Positions 35,623 through 46,949 of a stretch of 64,000 bases of DNA are shown here, piece by piece; within the stretch, counting starts at the first letter, position 1, and each line of letters begins with the position of its first letter. Source of the stretch: Cephalotrichum gorgonifer (taxonomy: Eukaryota; Ascomycota; Sordariomycetes; Microascales; Microascaceae); assembly GCA_900312665.1 (NCBI GenBank), contig ONZQ02000001.1:2147248-2211247 (forward strand), read 5' to 3'. Under the pieces are notes generated by a model that worked only from the letters and a program-made list of their open reading frames with translations, was not told the DNA's origin and made no database searches. The translations under genes were made by a program, and so were the position numbers.

Positions 35623-37148
35623 GTTGACGAGTAAGGTAGGGATGCTTAGAACGTGAGGATGTGTATGTATGCAAGAGTAGATGATGCAAGAAATAGGTGG
35701 TAGTGTATGTTTTGTCTTAAATGGGGTGGGTGCCTTCAATCAATACCTTCCTCGGGTAGCTTGAGGAGATGCATGGGGAGAGCTGGCAGGAGCAGGAGTA
35801 GAAGTAGGGGTACTCAAGGTCGGGGAGCAGAGCTCCGGGGTACCTGCTACGGTGGTGGGGTCCGTGAGTGATACATGACCGACCGTGGGGTAGGCCCGTT
35901 CATGAGGCCGGACAATGTACGGATAGTGGCGCTGCTCTTTGCTTCACTAATTAATTCCCGGTGTGTTCGAGTACCAGTCTCAGTCTTAGTCCCAGTCCCA
36001 TGTGATGGCCGCCCGCCTGCAGATCGACCCAAGAAACAATCAATCGCAGACGGGGGGAGGCTTTCCAAACACCCATGACGAGTGCCACGGCTTGAATCAG
36101 GAAACGGGAGGGGCTGGGGTGTCTTCGTGTGACATTATCTCGTGTACTTGTACTTGTTTTGAGGAGCACCTGCCAGAGCTAGAGAGGGGTCCTACTCGCT
36201 CGTATCAAAGGAAGGAGCCGGTCGCTTACGTTGACGCGACTCCTTCCATTTCTTGGAGTTCATGTACCTCTCCCTGCCATCAGCTGCTCAAGTTAAATTT
36301 AGTGAAAATAATCATTAGGCGATCCCAAATCCTGACTTGGCGTATCCTCGCGCGTCTATAGGATACGGACAAACCTATGTCTTAGCAAGTCGTCAACGAA
36401 CCTGGACACGGGCCCGTGGAGGGGCACCACACCGGCACGCGCGGCGAAGAAATGTGGGGTAGGGGGTTCCGGCTTGGTGGCACAGCATGTTACAAGTGCT
36501 GGGGAAGGTATAATGATCACAGGGGGAACGGAATGCGGGGAACAAAAGTGATGCTCCACGATTGATCAACAGTCGAGTTTACTACGGTGTGATTAATAAT
36601 ACTATCATACGAGACAGTCGTCTATGGTGATTGATTCCACATGGAGAGGGCTTGCTTAAATGCTTTAGAACAAAACATGCTACACGCTGACTCTGACGAC
36701 GGGTTGAAAGACCTCATCCTTAAAACGACATCTCAGCTCATGGATGGGTCTGTAAGTGGCGCTAATGCCTGCTCCATGGGCTATTCGCCGAAACGATTCG
36801 GATTAAGCCATGGATATATCCCCTCCTGCGCAGCGACTAGCAAGGAGACGGAAACACAACCGGGTGAAGAGTCTCATAACTCAGAAGCTAACGGTAGGTA
36901 GACCGAAGCAAGCAGGTCTCACAGACTATACCATTTCTGCGGCCAGCCATCCCCTCACGGACATGTGGGCGGGAGGGATACTCAGTTTGTCAAACGCTGA
37001 TGTTTCCAACGTACCTTGTATTATTTGAAACGTGATATACTAAACAAAGGAGACTGATGTGCTAAGGTGCCTGTAAAGGAAGCAAAATGCTTCAAAATGT
37101 TCACGTCGAATCGTCGAATGCCACCCTTCCAGCCCCTATCCCTGGGAG
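35623..37148. other. 1.5-kb intergenic region
   Basis: No recognisable gene. Contains GTACTTGTACTTGT near 36147-36160 and a short CAGTCTCAGTCTTAGTCCCA simple repeat near 35972. Confidence 0.5.
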
Positions 37149-38375
37149 TCACAAGAGCGGCAATACCGCCTCGGTATCCTCACTGGTTTTTCCAGTCCCA
37201 GCGCCCTGTACCACTTCCGACCCGAGCTCCTCTTCATCGAGATCCTCCATGTCTTCATCATCGTATAATTCCTCTTCGTCATAGTCGTAATACTCCTCCT
37301 CCTCGCCCTCGCCCTCGCCCTCGCCCTCGCCCTCGTCCTCGTCACATTCCTGCTCCGGCAGGTCCCCTGCAACCTCCATCTCGCTCGACCTCCCCCCGTT
37401 ACACCTCAAACAGCCCCTCCCGCCATCTACCTCGCTCTCACTCTCACTCTCGCTCTCCTCGAACGACAACACTCCCATGAGCGGCACCTCGACACCTCGA
37501 TACTGGCTCTTGATCAGCCCGTCCGCCACTTCAAACAGCTTCGCATCCCTATCCGGCGGTGCCTCCACGTCTAGGTTGAACTCCTTCTCTTCCTTATCCG
37601 CGACCGTGTCCATCGCCACCGCGTCTGCGGGGAGGGTTTCGCGGGGAACCTGCATCACCCACTTCCGCACCGCCTCTCTCCTGCTCGCGGGTCTCGGCCT
37701 GGCCCGCCTCTCGCGGAGACCCCGTCGGAAGGTGTCCTTCCTGCGGCGGCGTCGCCTGCGGATCCGGTCTCGGACGTACCATGCCACGACAAGCATGGCG
37801 GCCTGCATTGTCTCTTGACACTTTTGGCGGTAGGCGTTTGCCCAGGCCTGGCAGCGCTGCTGCTGATAGTTTGCTATGGCGTGGCAGCGCTGTTGGTAGA
37901 AGGAAGCAATGCGGGCTACGGTGGCGATGTCCTTGGGGTCTATCGTCGCGTGGGAAGTTTCCTGGTCCTGTGCCTCGAGCTGGGGCTGGGGCTGGGGCTG
38001 TGACTGTGGTTGTGTCTCCGCGTGGACCTGGGGTTTCTGGGATGCCGAGGTGGTGGGGAGAGGAGGTGTGGGGGGAGGGGGCGGTTGCATTGCCGAATGT
38101 ATTCGAGCCAGGTTCGGCCCCTGTCTCTCTCGCTTCTGCGCCCGAATCTGTGGTTGGCTCGGCCGCTGTAGCTGTGTCGTCGTATACTGCGCACCAGAGA
38201 TAGCCGGAGCGGGAACGGGTAGATCGAGGCCCTGGCCCGTACGGTGGAGGGACGGCGGGAGAGGTGGGTTTAAGGCGGGTTGTAGGGGCACTGGTTTCTG
38301 GGGGAAAGACTGATTCTCCGGGGGAGGCGTAACCGGAGTAAATGGGTTCATTATCATTGCCATCGTCGGCATCAT
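37149..38375 (-). CDS. uncharacterised acidic/Arg-rich protein with YxQxC repeats
   Basis: Single ORF of 408 aa; not recognised. Residues 1-135 are Pro/Gln-rich and disordered. Residues about 158-190 hold three 11-residue units, FYQQRCHAIA, NYQQQRCQAWA and NAYRQKCQETM, followed by a short hydrophobic stretch (AAMLVVAWYVRDR) and a run of basic residues (RIRRRRRRRKD), possibly a nuclear-localisation signal. The C-terminal 120 residues are strongly acidic (ESESESESEVD; DEDEGEGEGEGEGE; YYDYDEEELYDDEDMEDLDEEEL), partly encoded by a CCCTCG hexamer repeat at 37300-37340. A long open frame, compositional zoning and a clean C-terminus support a real gene. The start (first of two adjacent ATGs) is uncertain and an upstream exon is possible. 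Confidence 0.7.
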   Translation of the reverse strand: MMPTMAMIMNPFTPVTPPPENQSFPQKPVPLQPALNPPLPPSLHRTGQGLDLPVPAPAISGAQYTTTQLQRPSQPQIRAQKRERQGPNLARIHSAMQPPPPPTPPLPTTSASQKPQVHAETQPQSQPQPQPQLEAQDQETSHATIDPKDIATVARIASFYQQRCHAIANYQQQRCQAWANAYRQKCQETMQAAMLVVAWYVRDRIRRRRRRRKDTFRRGLRERRARPRPASRREAVRKWVMQVPRETLPADAVAMDTVADKEEKEFNLDVEAPPDRDAKLFEVADGLIKSQYRGVEVPLMGVLSFEESESESESEVDGGRGCLRCNGGRSSEMEVAGDLPEQECDEDEGEGEGEGEGEEEEYYDYDEEELYDDEDMEDLDEEELGSEVVQGAGTGKTSEDTEAVLPLL

Positions 38376-41179
38376 GGTGTAAGAGGTTCGGTCGCTACTT
38401 CGTGGTGGAGGCTAGTACTGGTTGTGGCTGTTGCTTTCGATGAAAGGAGAGTCGGTAGTTCCCTCCTTGCCAGCGTTCACCACCATTGACCGGACGCTGT
38501 CGCCGAAAGTCTGCTACCGAAGGGCTGTCTTTGGTCGGAGCAGTCCGCTGGGCATTCGATAAAGTATGCCAGGCAGATAGATCTCCAAGTTACACACGGG
38601 GTATTGCGGCGTATCGCTTGTAGGTCAAGGGTATTTCGGTGTAGAGTATGGAGTCGGATGGTATATAAGTGAGCGTAGCACAGGTCTGCCGTGCTGAATG
38701 ACAAGAGCGGAGCAACCGTGTGTCCAAGAAGGGGGGATACTCAGGGTAGATATGTATAAGGAACAGCGGTCTAGTGGCGGTTCTTTCACCGAGACAAGGT
38801 GTACGTGAAATCGAATGCATGGGAAGGATGTGGACGGTAGTAAGAAAGGGCTGGGGCATATATATCCGCCTCCTCACTCCACCAGCCTCTCCGCTTCACC
38901 CGTATTGGCGAAGGTTATGGGGGTGGGGGGGCAGTGAGATGACGCCCAGGGTGCGCATGGAAGATTGGGGAAACAGGGCAAGTACTTTACGGATGTATTC
39001 CGTATATTCCTACAGTTCTCGACTAAGTATAGAAGTCTTCTGCCCCATCTCGCAGAGTCTAAGGACACAAAACATGCAAGCACCTCTGACCATGGCAGCC
39101 CACACAGGCCATAACCCACACTACCCACTGCCCACTCGACGCGGGGTTGTGCGGGCCGCTGGGCATAATATCATAAAAGATCATGGGCGGGGGCAGGAAC
39201 GGGATCGTAAGCTGAAATGGCAGCAGTAGGGCATAGAGTGGCTTGGGACTTGGAAGTGGGCGGGAACGACTAGAGGCGTTTGAGCCAACTGTGTTGGGAA
39301 AAGAGGGGGGGGACTTGCCAACATCAGGGACTGGGTCGTCGTTGAACGGTTTCGGACCAGGGTCGGGCGATAAATCTGGGCCGGGAGGGTAAAATGGGCT
39401 GATGCTGATGGGACCCGGAGAAGTCGGCCGATCCCGCGCAAAAGTGGCACCGCTTGGTAATGACAGGAATAGGACAGGCCTTTCTTTCCGCGCGCATAAT
39501 CTCGATCCCGTGGTCAATTTAGAGTCTTTGTTTATCAGGAAAGGAGAGGAGGAGTGTCTGGTTCCAACTGGTCGTATTCTCAAGGCCGGTCCGGGGACCT
39601 ATTTCTGTCCTGCGTACGGTTGTTGGTTTCCTCGAGTCGTCGGTCGACGTCGCTCGCGCCGATTAAACTCCAGGACGTCGCCACGATCACACCGATTTTG
39701 ATGACACTACAGAACTAAATGAGCTGTTCTGTCGAAGATAAAAAATGCGCACTACCGCCACGCGATGGGAAGCGACAAAAGTTGGGCGACATGATTGTGG
39801 CACGATTGATTACCGCCGGCCGTTGTCGTCTCTGCAAGGTGTGTAGACTTGTACTCGTAGGAACCTGACGGATGTGGTTCATCTCAGCTGCGGTTGGCCT
39901 AGACAAGTGAGCCTCGTCCAAATATGCCAGTCCTGGAAAGCCGGGCCAACGTGAGATGCAGGTGGTGGCGGTCTGCTGAGTGACGGATCGTTCTGGGTAG
40001 TCACCAACAGGAGAGGAGCCCGAGCGTGCGTGGCATGAGCCGCCATGGAGCGAAGTGGGTGGTGTTACAATGTCGTTGCTGCGCCCCACCCACGCGGGAC
40101 CGTCCCGTCGTCAACCAGTCCAACCTCCGTCCTCTTGGAACAAACTTGCATGCTTCCTCTTTCTGGCGTCACTCCGCTCGGGTCTAATGTAAGACTACAT
40201 GTAGCCGCCATCTATTATCCAATGGCTCGGGTTCAGGTTAGAGTTTCCCGAGCCAGCAAAAGCAGGAGCAGAGGCTATGTAGTTAATCGGTGCCAGTAAT
40301 AATATTAACATTACATGTACCGAGTCTAGGATCCCAGCCCACGGCTTGTCGTTACCACGAACCACATGCCTCTAAGACTACCTACTCACTGTATTACTTG
40401 ACAGCCAGCCACGGGGAGACTATCAATCATCCATCATCCCGACCAGCTTCTAGTAATATCCAAAGTGTTGGCACTGGATTACTCTCTAGATGATGATTCT
40501 GTTGTCGGCCCACTGGATGATAACAGCTATCCCTCAAACATGTTTCTCTCAATATTGGAAGGGGCTATTAGTTAGTTCATATGGCTGGGATAGTATTGAC
40601 GATGTCACGTCTTTCAATGTTTATCCGGGGATCGACACAGGTAGGAATAAATGGAGTAGGAAGAGCAGCCAGCTAAAGTTGATCGGCAATTTTAGTGGTG
40701 AACACGCTGTATCGCAGTAAGAATTTTGATGGGATGGCGCCCTGGCGGGCTAGTGGACCCTGAATTTACTTGGATCTAACTACCAGTGTCAATGATACGG
40801 ATTTTCTGAAAAAGCGACCTATCCATGTCATCCTTGAAATTTCACCTTGCATCCCATCACGCGTTTGCTTATGCTAAGGCCTGGTTCATTGCCTCCCCCC
40901 CGAAAAAGATCTACCGGGCATAGCGTGCCCAACCGACTTTGTTCATCCAAGTACCTTTTACCTCTCTCTACCTTATACTTTTCTCTTCACGGTCCTACTT
41001 CCTCGTATAGCCGTGGTGCTATCCTCCCGAGCTATCTCCGCCTTCACCCACCCACCCCATATGGTGTTTACTTAGAAGCCGGAAACAAACGTTTCCACTA
41101 TCCCGGGGAGGACGGAAGGGATAGACAGGGAGTCGGGTATCGAGAACCATAGACAGTGAGCTCTTGCCCACCGCCGTCG
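38376..41179. other. 2.8-kb intergenic region
   Basis: No conserved ORF seen. One TACTTGTACTCGTAG-type motif at about 39846-39860. Sequence near 40870-41150 is pyrimidine-rich and probably the MSH1 promoter and leader. Confidence 0.5.
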
Positions 41180-44100
41180 ATGGTGCTGTGGCCGTATCAC
41201 CACCGTACGGCTGCTACCTCGCTCTACCGTGGCACGTCAAGCTTGATCATCTCCCCACCGCGTCGTATTGGCCTCGCGACCTGGGAACACCGAGTGTGGC
41301 TCCACGTCCCTCCAGGGTCAAGGCACCATGGCCCACTTCCCTCCGGCTCTGCCCGCCGAATCGTGCGGCGGCAAATCCCCCCCCTGCTTGTGCGGGGGAA
41401 GAAGACCAAGGCCACGCTAAAGCTCTCCGATCTGCCCCAGGGCGCCATCTCACTCCCAGAGCCAGACGCCCATCCCGAGGAGGTCGTCGGCCCGGCGTAC
41501 CCAACCGTGGTGCAACAGGCCCGCCGTAACATGCGCAAGTTCGACAATTGCGTGTTGTTGACCCGCGTTGGTGGCTTTTATGAGCTGTACTTCGAGCATG
41601 CCGAGGAGTACGGCCCCCTCCTGCATCTCAAAGTCGCCCAGAAGAAGACGAACGCCGGCCCCGTATCCATGGTAATGTCGTATTCCTGTCCCGCCCCTCC
41701 CGGCTTATCTCCTCCCGTCTCTCGCTGTCCACCCTGTGGAAGGACGTCACCTATCCGAAATCTCGTCCGACGTTTCTAATATCTGAGCACCTTTGTCTCA
41801 GGCGGGGTTTCCCTTTTTCCAGCTGGACCGGTTCCTCAAGATCTTGGTGCAGGACCTGAGCCGATACGTTGCCATTGCCGAGGAGTTCCCCAACACCGCC
41901 CCCGACAAGATCAAGTCTGGTGGCTTGTTGCACGACCGGCGGGTGGCTCGTATCATTACGCCAGGCACCCTCATCGATGAAAACTTCATGGACCCGTATG
42001 CCAATAACTATGTAATGGCCCTTCACGTAGACTATCCGGAGCACCAACCGGGGCAGCAGCGGGACATACAGGAGAACGGGGCGCTACAGGATCCCTCCTC
42101 ACCAGTCCAACCCAGACTTGACGCCTGCAATGCCGCACCCCCTCCGCCAAGTGATGCCTCACCATCCCTAGGCTTGGCATGGCTCGACCTCTCGACCGGC
42201 CACTTCTTCACCCAATCCACGAACCTCCTGTCTCTTTCCTCTGTCCTCTCGCGGGTTAGTCCGCGCGAGGTGATCCTTGAAGACAAAGACAATCTCCAGT
42301 CGCACCAACACCGTCTCCTCCTCGCTACTCTATCCGAGGATAGATACCTTGTTAGCTATGCCTCCCAGGTGGACCGTAGGCTCGAGCTCGAGGACTGGAC
42401 TCCCATGCTCGAGTCTGAGATCCCACCCGACGCAAGGCAGGCCTTCACGGAGGTCGAGGTGACTGCTGGTAGCCTTTTGCTAGGCTACGTGAAGGACCGC
42501 CTGCAGAGCGAGAATATGAAGCTCCAGCCACCGCTGCGCCGTGAGAACATGCACATTATGAGCATTGACAAGAACACGCTCAGGGCGCTTGAGATCAAGC
42601 AGACTATCCGCGATGGCTACTTCCGAGGGAGCCTGCTCCACGCCATCAGGAGGACTGTTACCAAGAGCGGCGCAAGGCTGCTTAACGAGTGGCTAAGTGC
42701 GTAAACCAAGAGTCCCGCCATTTCGACCCTGCCCTGCTACAATGTATAAGCTGTCCTGTCAGCCTGAGTACTAACAATGTTGGCCCGGTGCTTCTAGGTT
42801 CTCCCTCAACATCACTCGAGGTCATTAACGGCCGTCAGGAGCTCGTCGCGCGATTTATCGAAGATGACACACTCCGTGAGAGTATAACCCTCCTACTAAG
42901 ACGAAGCCACGATTCGCAGCGCCTGGTCCAAAAGTTTGCACTCGGCCGCGGAGATGCCGATGACCTCATCGCCCTGGCTAATACCATCCGCACCACCGAG
43001 GATATCGTACGCCTACTCTGGGATGCCGCCAAGGCGGTGGAAGGGGACGATGCCGCCTCAGCCACGGACTGCCTGGCGACGATGGCCCGCCGAATCCTCC
43101 TCGAGGATGGGCCACTGAAGCTGGCGCGCCGCATAAAAGACGCCATTGATGAGGAGGGAATTGTGCACCGTAACGAGATAGAGGACAGCGAGGCGGGTGA
43201 GATGATGGCGCTCGCGCAAGAGGTGGTCACGTCCGAGGGCTCGACCGAGGACGCCGCCTCGCTCCCCAAGGGTAAGAAAAAGCGCGCGACCTCAATCCGC
43301 GAGTACTACGGCGAAGACAACGAGCCGTGGGTGATGAAGCCCACCGCCAGCCCCGCCCTTAAGAAGCTACACGGGCAACTACGCAAGCTCCTCGGGGAGA
43401 AAGCCGCCCTGGGCGAGGCCCTCCGCGAGAAACTTGGGGCCCAGTCTCTCACCCTCCGATGGACCCCCGGGCTCGGCCACATCTGCCACGTCAAGGGAAA
43501 GGACTCCCGCGCCCTCACGGAGGTGCGGGCACTGAGCTCGAGCCGCACTACACGCTCCTTTCACGACGCAGAGTGGACCCATCTTGGGCAGCGCCTCGAC
43601 CAGACCCGCCTTCACGTCCGCAACGAGGAGCAGCGGGTATTCCACGACCTCCGCTCCCACGTGGTCCTCAACCTCGTCAAGCTCCGCCGAAACGCCGCTG
43701 TGCTGGACGAGCTGGACGTCACCACGTCCTTCGCACTCCTCGCGCAGGAGCAGGACCTCGTCCGGCCCGAGGTGAACACCTCAACCGCCCACACCATCAT
43801 CGGTGGCCGCCACCCCACGGTCGAGTCGGGCCTGACGGCCCAGGGTCGCACCTTCATGCGAAACGACTGCCTGGTCGGGACGCCCTCCCACGGCCGCCTC
43901 TGGCTTGTGACGGGCCCGAACATGGGGGGGAAGTCGACCTTCCTCCGCCAGAACGCCCTCATCACGATTCTTGCGCAGATAGGCTCGTACGTGCCGGCGA
44001 GCTATGCGTCCATCGGGCTCGTCGATGCAATCTTCACCCGTGTCGGGTCGGCGGACAACCTTTACTCCGACCAGAGCACCTTCATGGTTGAGATGATGGA

Positions 44101-44572
44101 GACGGCGAATATACTGCGGTCGGCCACGCCGCGTTCCTTTGTGATTATGGACGAGATCGGTCGGGGGACCACGCCGGAGGACGGGAGCGCCGTGGCGTAT
44201 GCGGCTCTGGAGTACCTTGCGAGGGTGAGCAGGTGTCGAGGCCTATTCGCGACACATTTCCATGACGTTGCGGACATGGCCAAGGACGCTGGGTTGTGCG
44301 TGGAAGAGGAAGCGGCCAAGGGAGTAGAAGATACGAGGGTAAAGGTAGGGGTGGAAGAAGGCGGCGGTGTGAAGGAGGAAGGCGGGGTGGTGGAGATGTA
44401 CTGTACAGATGTGCAAGAGGACGAGGACGGGGGGTTCGTCTACGCGCATGAACTTAAGAAGGGGGTCAACAGGCGGAGCCACGCTCTTAAAGTCGCGAGG
44501 CTGGCAGGGCTGCCGGAGGCGGCGATTCGAACGGCGAGTCGCATACTCAGGAAGTACGGAAGGACAGATTAA
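41180..44572 (+). CDS. MSH1: mitochondrial DNA mismatch repair ATPase MSH1 (MutS homologue)
   Basis: Three exons: 41180-41671, 41802-42696, 42798-44572; 1053 aa. The first 40 residues (MVLWPYHHRTAATSLYRG ... PPRRIGLATW) are basic and free of acidic residues until late, a mitochondrial presequence; the ATG at 41180 is chosen for that. Mismatch-recognition domain follows with the MutS F-x-E motif in GGFYELYFEHAEEYG (about 133), then connector, lever and clamp domains. The ATPase has Walker A TGPNMGGKST, Walker B FVIMDEIGRGT and the following SAVAYAALEYL helix, then ATHFHDVADM. An acidic Glu/Gly/Val-rich insert of about 45 residues (VEEEAAKGVEDTRVKVGVEEG) lies after the ATPase His loop. MSH1 repairs and stabilises mtDNA. 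The ending is the usual SHALKVARLAGLP type. Confidence 0.97.
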
Positions 44573-45368
44573 GGTATGATTACATGTTGGGCATCTCATC
44601 TAGCTAGGCGTTAAGCCAGGCGATCTACAAGGGGAAGGGGGGAGCACGTATGAAGGCCGCGTTCGGGTGCCTTGCCGGAGCAGTGTGCCGGGATTGTAAA
44701 CTACGAATAGGGGAACCCTGCGAAACTTTTGTACGTTAGCCATGTGTCCCCAAAACAAGACCGCAATATGAGGAAATAGGGGGTGGTGTGCATGTGTCAT
44801 AATATGGGTGTCATCAAGATAGATTCAGGGTTAAAAAGCTCTATGAAAACAAATCTAATCATGTACGGGCAGAAGAGGGAAGAAAAAAAGAGCGGCTTAC
44901 CCTCATCAGTGACGATGGTTGTCATCTCTACATGTATGGAGGACATGGGCTAAGACGGCGACCAAGGCATTTCTATAAACTTTGTCATGTTAGCCAAACA
45001 CCTAATTCAACAAGACTCGGTCGAATATAGAGAAATAAGAGGTGATGTTTGTCATAAAATGGTTGGTTGTCATCAAGATAGATTCAGGGTTAAAAAGCTC
45101 TGTGAAAACAATATAATCATGCACATGCAAAGGAGTGTTAAAAAACATTGCAAACTTACTTTCATTAATGGCGACACCGGCGATCTTTACAGACTGGTCA
45201 CAGGTCACGTCAAAAGGCGATCGAAATATTGGAATGAAGTCATTAGATTTCGGGTGGCGGTCATCTATCATGTCTGGCAGGGTGAACGTCATCTCAAGAT
45301 TCGGGCCACTGGTCCTGTTGATAACAAAACTAGACTTGCACCAATTTTCCAGGTTCATGTCGTTATGT
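44573..45368. other. convergent spacer between MSH1 and RPP0 with duplicated module
   Basis: Holds both 3' UTRs and two degenerate direct repeats (listed separately). GC is clearly lower than in the flanking genes. The minus strand is open from RPP0 down to 45002. Confidence 0.7.
44718..45215 (-). repeat. degenerate tandem duplication with intron-like borders
   Basis: Copy A about 44718-44960 and copy B about 44973-45215, offset 259 bp. A 44-bp core (44809-44852 and 45068-45111) has a single mismatch; the rest is diverged, with many transition-type differences. On the minus strand each copy holds a GTAAG donor (copy A GTAAGC at 44900-44895, copy B GTAAGT at 45159-45154), a GGCTAAC branch-like site and an acceptor (CGCAG ending 44718, TATAG ending 44973), giving intron-like spans of 183 and 187 nt. 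Copy B lies inside a stop-free frame; copy A has stops in all frames. Confidence 0.8.
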
Positions 45369-46487
45369 TTAGTCGCTGGAAGGATAGACGTTAGCAAAAG
45401 GGCACTGGGAGAGGTGAGAGTTAAGGATGAAACGTACAACATGCCACCGAAACCGCCCTCGTCATCAGACTCCTCCTCCTCGGACTCCTCCTTCTTGGCC
45501 TCCTCCTTGGTCTCAGCGGCCGCAGCGGCGACAGGGGCAGCCGAGGCGTAAGCGTCAGGGTTGGCGATGCGGTCCTTGAGCTCCTCAATCTCAGCCCAGC
45601 CGTACTCAGTCGAGACAGCAACAGCGAGGACGTTCTTGTAGCTGTTGATGAGGGAGTGGATGACGGAGGGGAGGGTGGGGAAGTTGGTGGCGAGCGAGAC
45701 AGCGGCGACAGTGGTGATGGCCGACTGGAGGGTCTTGAGGAGCTGCTCGTTGGTGATGTCGAGGACCTCAGACGGGAAGCAGTTGCCCTCAGAGTAGACC
45801 TGAACAACGCCGAGACCGTAGGTGAAGGGCGAGATGTTCAGCATGTTGAGGAGGGTAGCCTCGGACGGGCCGACCTTGGTGTTGGCCGCGACGAGCTTCA
45901 GGTCGGTGGTGATCTCAATGGTACCACGGGCGATCTTGGTGGGGACACCGAGGGCCTGGAAGAACGAGGTCTTGCCGGGCTCCATGCCGGTGTTTCCAGC
46001 GGGAACCCACACATCGTCGGGGGCGATGGCACCGGCACGGGCAGGAGCCGCGACACGGTTGTTGAGGACCTTGTCACGGACCTCCTTCAGGTCGTCGTTG
46101 GTGAAGACGAAACCGACGTTGCCACGGACGAAGGGGAGGAGGCGCTCGAACTCAGGAGACTCGTTGATGAAGATGCGAAGAGCACGACGAATCTAGCAAG
46201 GGAACATTAGTTAGAAAAAAAATTGTGCTTGATATGGTCATTCTCTGGATGCCTCTCGGGTTGCGACAACCCGAGGCCGACAGAGACACAGGAACGTTCC
46301 GATTTTCAGCGCATACCATGGTGTTCTTGCCCATGAGGACAACGGCCTGGTCCCGAAGGGAGTGCCTAATCTCGTGCATCTGCTGAGAGCTGACATTGTC
46401 AACCGAGACGATGAACACGGACTTGTACTCCTCCAAGAGGCCCTTGAGCTTATCGAAGTAAGCGGCCTTGTTAGTCTTGCCCCCCAT
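45369..46487 (-). CDS. RPP0: 60S acidic ribosomal protein P0 (uL10), stalk base
   Basis: Three coding exons: 46487-46317, 46192-45438, 45375-45369; introns of 124 and 62 nt; 310 aa. It anchors the P1/P2 stalk on the GTPase centre of the large subunit. The uL10 domain begins MGGKTNKAAYFDKLKGLLEE; the junction of exons 1 and 2 gives NTMIRRALRIF; ITNEQLLKTLQSAITTVAAVSL belongs to the P1/P2-binding helices; the Ala-rich hinge (AAPVAAAAAETKEEAKK) and acidic tail end SDDEGGFGGMFD. The final FD and stop need a 7-nt terminal exon; without that splice the ORF would run 145 more codons. Divergent from TRM82. The canonical tail is GFGLFD; here it reads GFGGMFD, a small change in the factor-binding motif. 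Confidence 0.96.
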
Positions 46488-46949
46488 ATCTTCTTTAGTA
46501 CGAAGGCAGGATGTTTAAGGGCAAGTGTATTGATAGAAAATTGAGAACGGGGGGGTTCTCGGAATGTATTTGGAAGTTGATTGCTGGTGTTGAGGTGGGG
46601 AGATTCAGAATTTCCGGTTCTGCAGTCGCCGATGATATATTTTGTCAAAAACTGTGTGCTTGGAAGCTTACTTAGGGCAGAAAGTGAGCTAGTCCTAATG
46701 CGGACTAGCCTTTCTATGAAGGTGGGATGTGGGGCAAGAAAAAAGCTACTTCGTACTGTGGAATCTACTCATACCCGGGATACTCAAGAGCGAATCGCAT
46801 GTGGACTTTCATGACTCCCTGCTCGTATATCTGAAGCAATTTCGCGCCACAGACATATTCGCGCCTGAAGGGGACGTAAAAGGGCGAGAATAATAGCGAG
46901 GCTTTTACATTGAGCGCAATTGGCTATTCTTACCGCGCCATTCACCACC
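46488..46949. promoter_or_regulatory. bidirectional promoter RPP0 / TRM82
   Basis: 462 bp between two divergent starts of a ribosomal protein and a tRNA-modifying factor, so coordinated expression is plausible. No specific binding site could be assigned. Confidence 0.5.

Noticed and set aside
39059..39583. 174-codon minus-strand frame, Pro/Ser-rich
   Set aside because: No domain, no conserved-looking block and biased composition; cannot be supported as a gene.
41156..41179. Upstream GTG start for MSH1
   Set aside because: ATG at 41180 gives a proper presequence and needs no non-ATG initiation.
44987..45394. Plus-strand frame of 135 codons opposite the RPP0 read-through frame
   Set aside because: The minus-strand reading is continuous with RPP0 and has splice-like borders; the plus frame has no start context or domain.
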